DNA of 41,641 nt from SKLM01 sp964450435 (GTDB lineage Bacteria; Chloroflexota; Anaerolineae; B4-G1), in contig CAYVCX010000020.1 of NCBI GenBank assembly GCA_964450435.1, forward strand, positions 1 through 41,641, given 5' to 3'. The first letter of the stretch is position 1. Every line of letters starts with the position of its first letter. Positions 1-8,283 of this stretch are shown piece by piece. The translations under genes and the position numbers were made by a program. Under the pieces are notes generated by a model. It had not been told where the DNA came from and searched no databases. It saw nothing but the letters and a program-made list of their open reading frames with translations.

Positions 1-487
1 TCAATCGGGTGTACCGGTTCCGACCCGGCTCAAGCGGGATTGTAGAGTAGACCCATGTGGTGACTCGTCGCACGATGCGATGTCGGGGCATCGGATCATA
101 GAGCAGAAGAATCTGTGCCTTGTGAACCGATCTCAGCACGTCACACCCACGTGGGCGCGTGCACGTCCATACTCCATCTGCCTGCGTCGTGGACGGTGAT
201 GACAGTTGTGACACCAGCATGTCACTCACCAGGAACCAGCTGTTGGTCACGCTTGGCTCCTGCACGTGTGACTGATCCAGCTGTTCGCTAGTAGGTATCC
301 AATCGTTTGGCAGTCAGCTCGGCCCCTTGCCGCGATCTTCCGATTGCTGGGACGATTCTCGAGAAGTGGTCGCGAGAAAAAGATGATCAAGTAGTGGGAG
401 CGATCTACTCTGGCGCCGCGAAGGGTGGGGAGGCCGGGCTTCGCGTATGCAAGGGGCATTACAGACCTAGAGCATACGAAAAGGGTC
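1..487. other. No gene recognised (left edge)
   Basis: About 490 bases before the rpiR promoter. Short open frames exist on both strands, but none has a ribosome binding site with a recognisable product. A 10-bp perfect palindrome, CCCACGTGGG, lies at 146-155; it is short enough to be chance and nothing ties it to a regulator. The stretch may hold control sites for the RpiR protein, but I cannot point to one. Confidence 0.5.
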
Positions 488-516
488 TTGCATTCCTGGC
501 AGTTTTGTGATATACT
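488..516 (+). promoter_or_regulatory. Sigma70-type promoter for the rpiR gene, leaderless
   Basis: TTGCAT at 488-493 and TATACT at 511-516 are separated by 17 bases. Transcription from this promoter would begin about six bases after the -10 box, at or next to the ATG at 522. There is no Shine-Dalgarno sequence between promoter and ATG. The arrangement predicts a leaderless mRNA. The -10 match is strong (5 of 6); the -35 match is partial (3 of 6). Confidence 0.6.
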
Positions 517-521
517 ATAGT

Positions 522-1385
522 ATGGCACGCGGAGAAAGTATCCTGGACACGATAACCGCCGCCTTCCCCGATCTGCCTCGCGGGCAGAAGCAAGTGGCCC
601 GTTTTATGGTCGACAATCACAATCTCGTGGCGTTTGCCTCTGCCACGGAGCTTGCCGAACGTACAGGTGTGAGTGCCGCGACCGTTGTGCGCTTCTGCCA
701 GGCGCTGGGCTTCGACGGATATCCCCACCTGCAAGCCGTTTTTCGGAAAAGGATGAGCCGCTCGCTGACCACCGCGCAGCGGCTGGAGGAGCGCCTCCGT
801 GCTCCGGTTCCCAAGGACGACCTCCTGGCTCAGGTCTTCGGCAGGAACATCGATAACATCAAACACCTGATGTACCTGGTCGATCCGAAGGCCTTTGAGG
901 CCGCAGTCCAACAGCTCAGTCAAGCCCGCCACATCCTGGTAGTAGGCGGGGGACTCTCGGCGTCCCCGGCGGTATTCCTCTCCCACTCGCTGAAAGTGAT
1001 GGGCTTTTCCGTCCAGGAGGTCACTACCGGGGGCATACCCCTGTCGCTGGAGCAGAGTGCCTTAGGACCAGACGATCTTCTTGTCGCCTTTGGCTTCTGG
1101 AGGTACTTCCGGCACATTGTCGCGACTATGGAATGGTCTCAGAAGAACGGGGTCCCGAGGATCGCGGTCACTGACAGCGAGGTTTCTCCATTGGCCCAGC
1201 TCGCAGACCACGCTTTTGTCGTAACGACCGATGGCGTGGGGCACAGCGCGTCTCCCCTTGCGTCCACCGCGCTGGTCGAAGCCTTCGTCGCTGCGCTTTC
1301 GTTTGGCAGGCCTCAAGAGACCCTAGCAGCCCTGCGCGATGTAGACACAGCCTACATGGAAAGCGGCTTGCTACTGGAGGACTAG
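522..1385 (+). CDS. MurR/RpiR-family transcriptional regulator
   Basis: A 287-residue DNA-binding regulator with the RpiR layout. An N-terminal helix-turn-helix domain covers about residues 5-80, with the recognition region near 42-63 (TELAERTGVSAATVVRF). A SIS domain follows at about 125-255, with VGGGLSASPA near 141-150 in the phosphosugar-binding P-loop. SIS domains usually bind a phosphorylated sugar or related ligand; the ligand here is unknown. A GTG five codons upstream (507) is also open, but it overlaps the -10 box, so the ATG at 522 is the better start. The gene is first in line with the importer and catabolic genes that follow and is probably their local regulator; this is inferred from position only. 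Confidence 0.88.
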   Translation: MARGESILDTITAAFPDLPRGQKQVARFMVDNHNLVAFASATELAERTGVSAATVVRFCQALGFDGYPHLQAVFRKRMSRSLTTAQRLEERLRAPVPKDDLLAQVFGRNIDNIKHLMYLVDPKAFEAAVQQLSQARHILVVGGGLSASPAVFLSHSLKVMGFSVQEVTTGGIPLSLEQSALGPDDLLVAFGFWRYFRHIVATMEWSQKNGVPRIAVTDSEVSPLAQLADHAFVVTTDGVGHSASPLASTALVEAFVAALSFGRPQETLAALRDVDTAYMESGLLLED

Positions 1386-1829
1386 CCTCAGCAACGTGGA
1401 GGTATGTGAATGGAGAAGCCCGGCGCGACGGCAACCCCGCCCCTTCCGTATCGGATCCGGATGAGGCTGCCCGGGGGCATCTCCCATCACAGGTGCGCCG
1501 GCGACCATCGAGTCCTGGCTTTGTGCCCCGAGAGCAGCTCTTTTCCTGTCCCCCAGACTAGACATCTGGCGGCTTGGTGGACGAAGCGGCGAAGGACGTA
1601 CCCCCACCACGACGTCCCATAGGCTACGCTTAGCGTGCTCAGCTACGACGCGAGCATCAGAGAGTGAGGAGGTGGACAGCGCCAGAACCCATCCGTAGCT
1701 GCTGTGAATCACCTGTATCCCATCAACAGGACCCGTACCTGAGAAAGGGGGTGACGACTCGCACAGACCAGAGGGTAGCGGAATTGACGCATCGGTTTGG
1801 GATCACGACTTGAAAAAGGAGGACGTATC
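1386..1829. other. Intergenic leader before the binding-protein gene
   Basis: About 440 bases between the regulator and the substrate-binding protein. A 70-codon frame at 1410-1622 has a GGAGG upstream, but its protein has no recognisable family and atypical composition, so I do not call it. A weak 5-bp hairpin (1712-1716 with 1726-1730) is the only structure noticed. The length suggests the importer has its own promoter or operator here, but I could not identify a convincing -10/-35 pair. Confidence 0.4.
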
Positions 1830-3539
1830 ATGTTCAATGCGAAGAGAACCATTCTGGCACTCACATCCCTCCTACTGCTGATAGCGTCGCTGATCGGCTG
1901 TACCGCTCCTACCGTTGAAGAGGTGGAGCGAGTCGTCGAGAGCACGGTAGAAGTAGAGAAGACCGTGGAAGTGGAGAAGACCGTGGAGGTAGTGGTGACA
2001 CCCACCTCGCCTCCCGCCCGCGACACGATCATTGTGGCAATGGCATCCGCTCCCACTTCTCTAGATCCGGCCGATCATCGCAGCCGCGAATCTGAGACGG
2101 TGATCCGCAATATGTTCGACGGACTCGTCACCCGAGACACCCGGAGTGGCGTTCATCTGGAGTTGGCCGAATCCTTGGAATGGGTAGATGAGGAGACTCT
2201 GGAGATTAAGCTGCGTGAAGGCGTCTTGTTTCACGATGGCGAGGAGATGACAGCGGACGACATCGTCTTCACCTTCGAGCGGATCATCAAGGAGAACCAG
2301 ATCGAGTATCCCGAGCCTCACACCTCTCCTCGCAAGGGCCTCATCGCCCCTCTCACATCGATTGAGAAGACGGGTGAGTATGAGGCCGTGATGCACTTCA
2401 GCGGCCCGTGGCCGCCAGCTATGCAGATGCTCGTTCATCAACAGATTGTGCCAAAGCATTACCTGGAGGAGGTTGGCACCGAGGGGTTCGTCCAGCATCC
2501 TATCGGGACAGGGCCCCTCAAGTTTGTGTCGGCCGAAGGTATGGAAGAGATCGTCATGGAACGCTTCGACGATTACTACGGCGGGGCCCCGGACCTGGAG
2601 CCGGTGGCACCAGCCTGTGTGAAGACGGCCGTGTTCCGGGTAGTCCCGGAGGCATCGTCGCGGGTGGCGGCTCTGTTAGCACGTGAGGTGGATATCATCC
2701 AATCCACACCACCGGAGATGATCGAGACCTTGGCCCAGACGCCGGGCGTCCAGGTCAAGACGGCGCCAAGCACTCAGCCCAAGTGGATGGAGATGAACGT
2801 CGGCATGCCACCCTTCGACGACGTACGGGTGCGCCAGGCGATGAACTACGCGGTCGATAAGGAGCTGATCATCGATGCGATCTACGGCGGTCGCGCTGTC
2901 GCTCTACCCGGTCCTCTATCACCGTACAACAACTTCGTGAATGAGGATCTGGAGCCGTACCCTTACGATCCTGATAGGGCGCTGGCGTTGCTGGAGGAAG
3001 CTGGCTGGACGGACTCCGATGACGACGGCACCCTGGACAAAGATGGCCAGCCCTTCGCTTTCACCATTGATACGATTGAGGATTGGCGACCGCTGGCAGA
3101 GGCAGTGGCCGATCAGTTCCGCGGAATCGGCATCAATGCTAGCGTTCGATTCTGGGAGTATAGCGTCGTGAAGCCCATGCTCTTGGGTGGCGAACGCGCC
3201 GCGTATCTGGATGACTGGGGAGATTCGGCCTTCGACCCCGTGGGACACTTCGAAGCGAAATGGCACGGGCAGGTAGAAGGGGAGCCCTACGGACGTGGCA
3301 ACTTCTCGACCTACGACAACGAGCGGGTGAACGAGCTCATCAAGCTAGGCGAGACCACGGGCGATCCGGCGGAACGGCAGCGGATCTACGATGAGGCCCA
3401 GGAGATTGTGTACGAGGAGGCACCTGCGGTGTTCTTGATTCTGCCGGAGGAGGCCGAGGCCGCTCTGGACGACATTCAGAACTGGGAGCCAGCCTCCGAC
3501 AGCCGGATCAACCTGCACGACGTATGCATTGGGGAGTGA
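1830..3539 (+). CDS. ABC transporter substrate-binding lipoprotein, family 5 (peptide/opine type)
   Basis: A 569-residue extracytoplasmic binding protein of the DppA/OppA (SBP_bac_5) family, which captures di- or oligopeptides, opines or related solutes for the permeases downstream. The signal peptide ends in a lipobox with Cys24 (SLIGC), so the mature protein should be lipid-anchored. Residues about 27-58 form a Val/Glu/Thr-rich linker with a repeated VEVEKTVEV pattern, a style often seen in Chloroflexi lipoproteins. The body begins near residue 60 with the family's SLDPADHRSRES-type opening and continues through the LREGVLFHDGEEMTADDIVF block. The start at 1830 is chosen because AAAAAGGAGG lies 7 bases upstream; an in-frame start at 1797 lacks such a site and would bury the signal peptide. 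The ligand cannot be read from sequence. Confidence 0.93.
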   Translation: MFNAKRTILALTSLLLLIASLIGCTAPTVEEVERVVESTVEVEKTVEVEKTVEVVVTPTSPPARDTIIVAMASAPTSLDPADHRSRESETVIRNMFDGLVTRDTRSGVHLELAESLEWVDEETLEIKLREGVLFHDGEEMTADDIVFTFERIIKENQIEYPEPHTSPRKGLIAPLTSIEKTGEYEAVMHFSGPWPPAMQMLVHQQIVPKHYLEEVGTEGFVQHPIGTGPLKFVSAEGMEEIVMERFDDYYGGAPDLEPVAPACVKTAVFRVVPEASSRVAALLAREVDIIQSTPPEMIETLAQTPGVQVKTAPSTQPKWMEMNVGMPPFDDVRVRQAMNYAVDKELIIDAIYGGRAVALPGPLSPYNNFVNEDLEPYPYDPDRALALLEEAGWTDSDDDGTLDKDGQPFAFTIDTIEDWRPLAEAVADQFRGIGINASVRFWEYSVVKPMLLGGERAAYLDDWGDSAFDPVGHFEAKWHGQVEGEPYGRGNFSTYDNERVNELIKLGETTGDPAERQRIYDEAQEIVYEEAPAVFLILPEEAEAALDDIQNWEPASDSRINLHDVCIGE

Positions 3540-3576
3540 TCCCCGGCTGACGGGTCAGCACGTTGGCTGGTCTAGA

Positions 3577-3618
3577 CGATCAGGGATCAGGGCCCGCTTG
3601 CGCCCTGATCCCCGATCG
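3577..3618 (+). terminator. Large hairpin between binding-protein and permease genes
   Basis: A 17-bp inverted repeat (3577-3593 with 3602-3618) has one mismatch and an 8-base loop. No run of T follows, so it is not a classic intrinsic terminator. Hairpins in this position commonly protect the 3' end of the binding-protein message or allow partial read-through, giving more binding protein than permease. That role is inferred. About 100 bases without a gene separate it from the permease start. Confidence 0.6.
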
Positions 3619-3721
3619 ATCCTCAGGTGACCGGACCGTCGTAGGTATTGACACCGTGCTCGCTGGCGACCACGGGTGCCTCGATGTGATCGCCAGAAGA
3701 GTCGTCAAGTGAGGGTATCGT

Positions 3722-4732
3722 ATGCGTGCCATAAAGGTTCTGGAGCGAGTCCTGATCACCGTACCGATTATGTTCGGCGTTGCCGTCATGGTCTTCTTCT
3801 TTATGCGGCTGACGCCGGGCGACCCGGTGGATATTATGATGGGCCAAGGTGGAGCAGTGGGCGTGGGTGAGATCGAGAACCTGAGACGGGAGTTCCATCT
3901 GGACAAGCCCCTTCACGTCCAGCTGTGGCTGTTCTTCAGGGACGCTGCGCGTGGCGATCTCGGCTATTCCTACATCCAGAAGCGGCCGGTCAGGGAGCTC
4001 ATCGCGGAACGCCTGCCGGCAACTATCGAACTGGCCGGAGGGGCGCTGCTCTTCGCCCTTCTCGTTGCCATCCCGGTGGGTATTGTATCCGCCGTCAAGC
4101 AGAACTCTCTGGTGGACCAATTCAGCATGGCGGGCGCCTTCATCGGCACTTCTATGCCGGCGTTCTGGCTGGGCATTGTTCTAATCCTGCTCTTCGCCGT
4201 ACGCTTGCGCTGGCTCCCCGTCCAGGGACGTGTCAGCTTCGGGGCTGGGCTGGAAAAGGTCACGGGTTTCTGCATCTTGGATAGCATCTTGACCGGCAAC
4301 AAGGCGGCTTTGATCAGCAGCTTGAAGCATCTGGTCCTCCCGTCGGTGGCGCTGGGCGCGACGGTGGCAGCCATCGTTGCCCGCGTGCTCCGTTCCAGCA
4401 TGGTCGAGATCTTGCGGCAGGACTACATCACCTTCGCACGGGCCAAGGGGCAGAGCGAGTTCTTGGTGGTGATGAAGCACGCGCTGCGCAACGCCCTGAT
4501 TCCGACTGTGACGGTTGTGGGCCTACAGGTGGGTTCCTTGCTGGGCGGGAACATGATTGTGGAGACGGTGTTCGGATGGCCTGGCCTGGGACGGATGGTC
4601 GTGTCCGCCATCTTCAACCGAGACTTTCCCTTGATACAGGGTACCGTGATGGTCTATGCGTTCACGTATGTGGTGGCTAACCTCATCGTGGATGTCCTTT
4701 ACACGTACCTTAACCCCAAGATGACCCTCTGA
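3722..4732 (+). CDS. ABC transporter permease, DppB/OppB type
   Basis: A 336-residue inner-membrane permease forming half of the translocation channel of the peptide/opine-type importer. It shows the DppB pattern: an N-terminal helix with LITVPIMFGVAVMVFFFMRL, the family's LTPGDPVD segment, several further membrane helices, and the cytoplasmic EAA loop near residues 238-260 (ARAKGQSEFLVVMKHALRNA). The C-terminal VETVFGWPGLGRM block is also typical. Length matches the family. The start at 3722 has a GAGGG nearby. It lies 182 bases after the binding-protein gene and 33 bases before its partner permease. Confidence 0.94.
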   Translation: MRAIKVLERVLITVPIMFGVAVMVFFFMRLTPGDPVDIMMGQGGAVGVGEIENLRREFHLDKPLHVQLWLFFRDAARGDLGYSYIQKRPVRELIAERLPATIELAGGALLFALLVAIPVGIVSAVKQNSLVDQFSMAGAFIGTSMPAFWLGIVLILLFAVRLRWLPVQGRVSFGAGLEKVTGFCILDSILTGNKAALISSLKHLVLPSVALGATVAAIVARVLRSSMVEILRQDYITFARAKGQSEFLVVMKHALRNALIPTVTVVGLQVGSLLGGNMIVETVFGWPGLGRMVVSAIFNRDFPLIQGTVMVYAFTYVVANLIVDVLYTYLNPKMTL

Positions 4733-4765
4733 TCGGACGCCGGAGACAGTCAGCCGAGGAGGACT

Positions 4766-5701
4766 ATGGAGCTCACACCCGCTGCTGAGAAACCAATCAA
4801 GGACGCAATACACGTCCTGGACGTGCGGCTTCGTCTTCTTTGTGGCAACCTTGCATACTTGCTTGGGCGCTTCCGCACCCGCCCGCTGGCGATACTGGGA
4901 GGTATCGTAGTTCTGGTGTACGTCCTGGCTGCCGTCTTTGCCCCGCAGGTCACGTCGTACGACCCTACCCAGGGAAACCTCCGGGTGCGTTTTCAGCCGC
5001 CGATGTGGTCGGAGGGCGGCGATGCAGCCTATCCCTTGGGCACAGACGACCAGGGGCGGGACCTGTTGACGCGCATCATTTTCGGCTCCCGGATCTCCCT
5101 GCTGGTTGGCTTGCTTGCGGTGGGCATTTCGGTGGCGACCGGGACCACACTGGGAGCACTGGCCGGCTACTACCGCGGGGCCCTCGATAACGTCCTATCC
5201 CGCTTCGCCGACCTGCTGCTCGCCTTCCCATACCTGATCTTCGCGATAGCCGTTATGGCCTTTCTCGGTCCCGGGTTTGCAAACTTGATCATGGCCTTGA
5301 CGTTCAAGGGGTGGGTCGAGTTCTTCCGCCTGGTGCGAGGAGAGATGATGTCGGAAAAGACAAAGGAGTACGTCCAGGCAGCCAAGGTGATGGGACAGCC
5401 GCCGCTGGTCATCGTCGCAAGCGAAATCCTGCCCAATATCGTGCAGTCGGTCTTCGTTCTGGCCACTCTTCGCACAGGATACATGATCATCATGGAAGCG
5501 AGTCTGAGCTTCCTGGGATTGGGGATTCAGCCCCCCACACCGGCGTGGGGTTCGATGGTGGCAGCCGGACGAGATTACTTGCTCACTGCCTGGTGGGCCT
5601 CGACTCTGCCAGGTATTGCCATTCTAGTCCTGGTTCTGTCCATAAACGTCTTCGGAGAGGGCTTGCGGGATATCCTCGATCCAAGACTGAGAATCGAGTA
5701 A
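4766..5701 (+). CDS. ABC transporter permease, DppC/OppC type
   Basis: A 311-residue partner permease. After a cytoplasmic N-terminus and a first membrane helix (near 45-65) it carries the DppC hallmark GTDDQGRDLLTRIIFGSR around residues 91-108. The EAA loop is near 200-220 (VQAAKVMGQPPLVIVASEIL), followed by EASLSFLGLGIQPPTPAWG. An AGGAGG sits 5 bases before the ATG. It would pair with the upstream permease and be energised by the two ATPases encoded after the intervening MttB-family gene. Confidence 0.94.
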   Translation: MELTPAAEKPIKDAIHVLDVRLRLLCGNLAYLLGRFRTRPLAILGGIVVLVYVLAAVFAPQVTSYDPTQGNLRVRFQPPMWSEGGDAAYPLGTDDQGRDLLTRIIFGSRISLLVGLLAVGISVATGTTLGALAGYYRGALDNVLSRFADLLLAFPYLIFAIAVMAFLGPGFANLIMALTFKGWVEFFRLVRGEMMSEKTKEYVQAAKVMGQPPLVIVASEILPNIVQSVFVLATLRTGYMIIMEASLSFLGLGIQPPTPAWGSMVAAGRDYLLTAWWASTLPGIAILVLVLSINVFGEGLRDILDPRLRIE

Positions 5702-5711
5702 GGGGAGACCA

Positions 5712-7181
5712 TTGGCCAGACTGAGGACGAACCGACCAGGGAGCGCGTCCCAGAGTGTCCTGAGCGAGGATGAGACAGCGCGGGTGCACGAACACGCACT
5801 TCGCATCCTCGCCGAGACAGGGCTCGTGATCCACGACGCCGAGGTAGTCACGCTGCTGACGGAGTCGGGGGCTCAAGTCTGCCGCGAGAATGGGAGAAAT
5901 CGGGTAACGATACCCGGCCAGGTGGTCGCGGATGCGGTGTCCAAGGCACCTGCAGTGGTCACCCTCTACAACCGACTGGGCGAAGAGGCCATGGTCCTGG
6001 GGACCGGTCGGCTTTACGCTCGAAGCTCCAGCGGTGCCACGGCCTTGCTCGACCGGGATACCGGGCGGCGCCGCGAGGCCTCAGTCGAAGATGCAGCGGA
6101 TGCCGTCCGGTTGGCGGACGGTCTAGCGAACGTGCACGGGGTGAGCACGATGGCAGTGCAACCGGCAGACGTGCCTGCCAACACGGTCGACGTGCACACC
6201 GTCAGGCTTGCTCTGGCGAACACAATCAAGCCGTTGGGCTACGTCTGCCTCAATGAAGGACTCATTGAGGCCGTGCTGGCCATGGTTGCCATCGCCGTGG
6301 GGGGCGAGAAGCGGCTGACGGATCGTCCGATGATCACTGCCCTGGCGGAGTCTACGTCTCCTCTGCAACTTGTTTCGAGCCAGCTCGCAGTGCTCAAGGC
6401 CTTCGCCTCTCGGCACCTGCCGCTGACACTTCACGCCCATCCCATAGCTGGCCTCACAGCACCCGTGACGCTGGCAGGTGAACTGGTGATCACCCATGCC
6501 GAAGTGCTGGCACTGATGACCATTGCGCAACTGGTTGATCCAGGCACCCCGGTCGTGTACGGCATGTCATCCTCGGTACCGGACATGCGCAATGCCGCGA
6601 ACCTCTCCGGCGCCGTGGAAATCGGACTGTTGGGCGTGGCAGTCTCTCAGCTGGCTCGGCACTGCGGGGTGCCATGTGTCGTGAGCAGTGGCAGCGATGC
6701 CCATCAGCCGGGCGCTCAGAGCGTGATGGAGCGTCTGATGACGCTCTTGCCACCGGCCCTGGCAGGCGTAGATCTGGTCAATCTCTCGACCCTGGAGACG
6801 AAGATGTCTTTCAGCCTGGAACAACTGGTAATCGACGATGCCCTCGTGGGCATGGTTCAACGGTGTCTTGACGGAATCGTCGTCGAGGACCAGACCTTGG
6901 CGATCGACCTCATCAAGCAGGTGGGACCGGCGGGTTCTTTCGTGGCAGAGGATCACACCTTTGAGCACTACCGAGACGAACTCCTGACCTGCGAGCTGAT
7001 CGAGCACGAACCGAGGCAGGCGTGGCGGGCAGAGGGAGCGCCGGACTTGGAGAGTAGGGCCAGAAGAACGGTGGAACGTCTGCTGGCAGAGCATCAGCCT
7101 CCTGCTCTGCCCCCGAGCGTCGTAGCGCAGCTTGATGAGATCATCGAAGCGGTTGATGATGAGGGGGGTCTACCATGGTGA
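5712..7181 (+). CDS. MttB-family (trimethylamine/quaternary amine) methyltransferase, non-pyrrolysine
   Basis: A 489-residue member of the MttB superfamily, corrinoid-dependent methyltransferases that take a methyl group from trimethylamine or, in members lacking pyrrolysine, from quaternary amines such as glycine betaine or carnitine. Family landmarks include the N-terminal VHEHALRILAETGLVIHD block and the YGMSSSVPDMRN segment. The region around residues 322-332 (VSSGSDAHQPGAQS) falls where methanogen MttB carries pyrrolysine; here the frame has no internal TAG, so this is an ordinary-amino-acid homologue. The TTG start at 5712 is supported by GGGGAG 5 bases upstream and lies only 10 bases after the permease stop. 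The end overlaps the next ATPase gene by 7 bases, so it is translated as part of the importer operon. No separate corrinoid protein or MtbA-type methyltransferase is seen in the window. Many Chloroflexi MttB homologues have no known substrate. Confidence 0.87.
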   Translation: MARLRTNRPGSASQSVLSEDETARVHEHALRILAETGLVIHDAEVVTLLTESGAQVCRENGRNRVTIPGQVVADAVSKAPAVVTLYNRLGEEAMVLGTGRLYARSSSGATALLDRDTGRRREASVEDAADAVRLADGLANVHGVSTMAVQPADVPANTVDVHTVRLALANTIKPLGYVCLNEGLIEAVLAMVAIAVGGEKRLTDRPMITALAESTSPLQLVSSQLAVLKAFASRHLPLTLHAHPIAGLTAPVTLAGELVITHAEVLALMTIAQLVDPGTPVVYGMSSSVPDMRNAANLSGAVEIGLLGVAVSQLARHCGVPCVVSSGSDAHQPGAQSVMERLMTLLPPALAGVDLVNLSTLETKMSFSLEQLVIDDALVGMVQRCLDGIVVEDQTLAIDLIKQVGPAGSFVAEDHTFEHYRDELLTCELIEHEPRQAWRAEGAPDLESRARRTVERLLAEHQPPALPPSVVAQLDEIIEAVDDEGGLPW

Positions 7182-8245
7182 AGCGCACTCGCACCAATCA
7201 GACACCCCCGGACGTGCAAGGGCGGGCAACGGACAACTCTGCCGCCACCCTGTTGGAGTTGAATAACCTGACCACGGTGTTTCCCACACAGCGTGGCCTG
7301 GTGCGCGCCGTCGACAGTCTGAGCCTTCGCTTGCACGAGGGGGAAAGGCTTGGCATCGTGGGGGAGTCCGGATCGGGAAAGACCGTCTCACTGCTCTCCA
7401 TGCTTCGCCTGGTGCCCCACCCGGGAAAGATCGTCGACGGGGAGGTGTGTTATTGGGGTGAGGATCTCCTCAGGATGTCAGCCAGGGAGATGCGTCAGCT
7501 GCGGGGCAAAGACATCGCCATGATCTTCCAGGATCCGATGACGACGCTGAACCCAGCGTTCCTGGTGGGCGACCAGATTCGTGAGTCGTTGAGGATTCAC
7601 CACATCGTTCCACCCTCGACCGGGCTTCTTCCCCGCTTCTTCGATCGGAAGGCCAGGGAGGCAGAGTGGGAACGGGTGTTGCAGGCGATGAGGGACGTGG
7701 GAATCCCTGTGCCCACCCAGACTGCGCGCCGCTACCCGCACCAGTTCAGCGGCGGCATGCAGCAGCGTGCCTTGACGGCCATCGCGCTGGCATGTGAGCC
7801 ACGCATCCTGCTTGCGGATGAACCGACGACGGCCCTTGACGTAACAATACAAGCACAGATTCTGGACTTGCTTGAAAAGATCAACAGGAACCACGGCACG
7901 GCCATCATCCTCGTCACCCACAATCTCAGCGTTGTGGCTGAGTTTTGTCAGAGCATCGTCGTGATGTATGCCGGCCAACTCATGGAGAAAGGTGCGGTTG
8001 ACGAGATCATCGAGGACCCCAGGCACCCATACACGCAGGGGCTGTTGCGCTGCCTGCCCAGAATCAGCAACAGACGGGAGAGAATTATGCCAATTCCTGG
8101 TCTGGTGCCTGATCTAGCCAAACTGCCGCCAGGGTGTCCTTTCGCGCCACGATGTGACCGCAGTCTGCCGGAATGCTCAAAGGTTGAGAGAGTCCCCCTA
8201 AGAGCCCTGGACCAGGGTCGCCTGGTCCGTTGCCTTATGTACTAG
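7175..8245 (+). CDS. ABC transporter ATP-binding protein, DppD/OppD type
   Basis: A 356-residue ATPase of the peptide/opine-type importer. Walker A is GESGSGKT near residues 63-70, the Q-loop region IFQDPMTTLNP follows, the signature is FSGGMQQR near 191-198, and Walker B is ILLADEPTTALD near 212-223. The C-terminal oligopeptide/dipeptide extension carries the usual cysteine set (PPGCPFAPRC, ECS, and a final C), which in DppD-type proteins can hold an iron-sulfur cluster. The ATG overlaps the end of the MttB-family gene by 7 bases, indicating translational coupling. Confidence 0.94.
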   Translation: MVKRTRTNQTPPDVQGRATDNSAATLLELNNLTTVFPTQRGLVRAVDSLSLRLHEGERLGIVGESGSGKTVSLLSMLRLVPHPGKIVDGEVCYWGEDLLRMSAREMRQLRGKDIAMIFQDPMTTLNPAFLVGDQIRESLRIHHIVPPSTGLLPRFFDRKAREAEWERVLQAMRDVGIPVPTQTARRYPHQFSGGMQQRALTAIALACEPRILLADEPTTALDVTIQAQILDLLEKINRNHGTAIILVTHNLSVVAEFCQSIVVMYAGQLMEKGAVDEIIEDPRHPYTQGLLRCLPRISNRRERIMPIPGLVPDLAKLPPGCPFAPRCDRSLPECSKVERVPLRALDQGRLVRCLMY

Positions 8246-8283
8246 CCCCCACAGGCGCGAGGCGGTGGTAGAGGAGGCCTGCT

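Noticed and set aside
1410..1622. A 70-codon plus-strand frame with GGAGG about 8 bases before its ATG
   Set aside because: The protein is rich in Pro, Arg, His and Cys in an irregular way and matches no family I know. One good ribosome-binding match in a GC-rich intergenic region is not enough.
5712..7181. Pyrrolysine-containing trimethylamine methyltransferase
   Set aside because: The frame has no internal TAG and ends at TGA, so there is no place for pyrrolysine.
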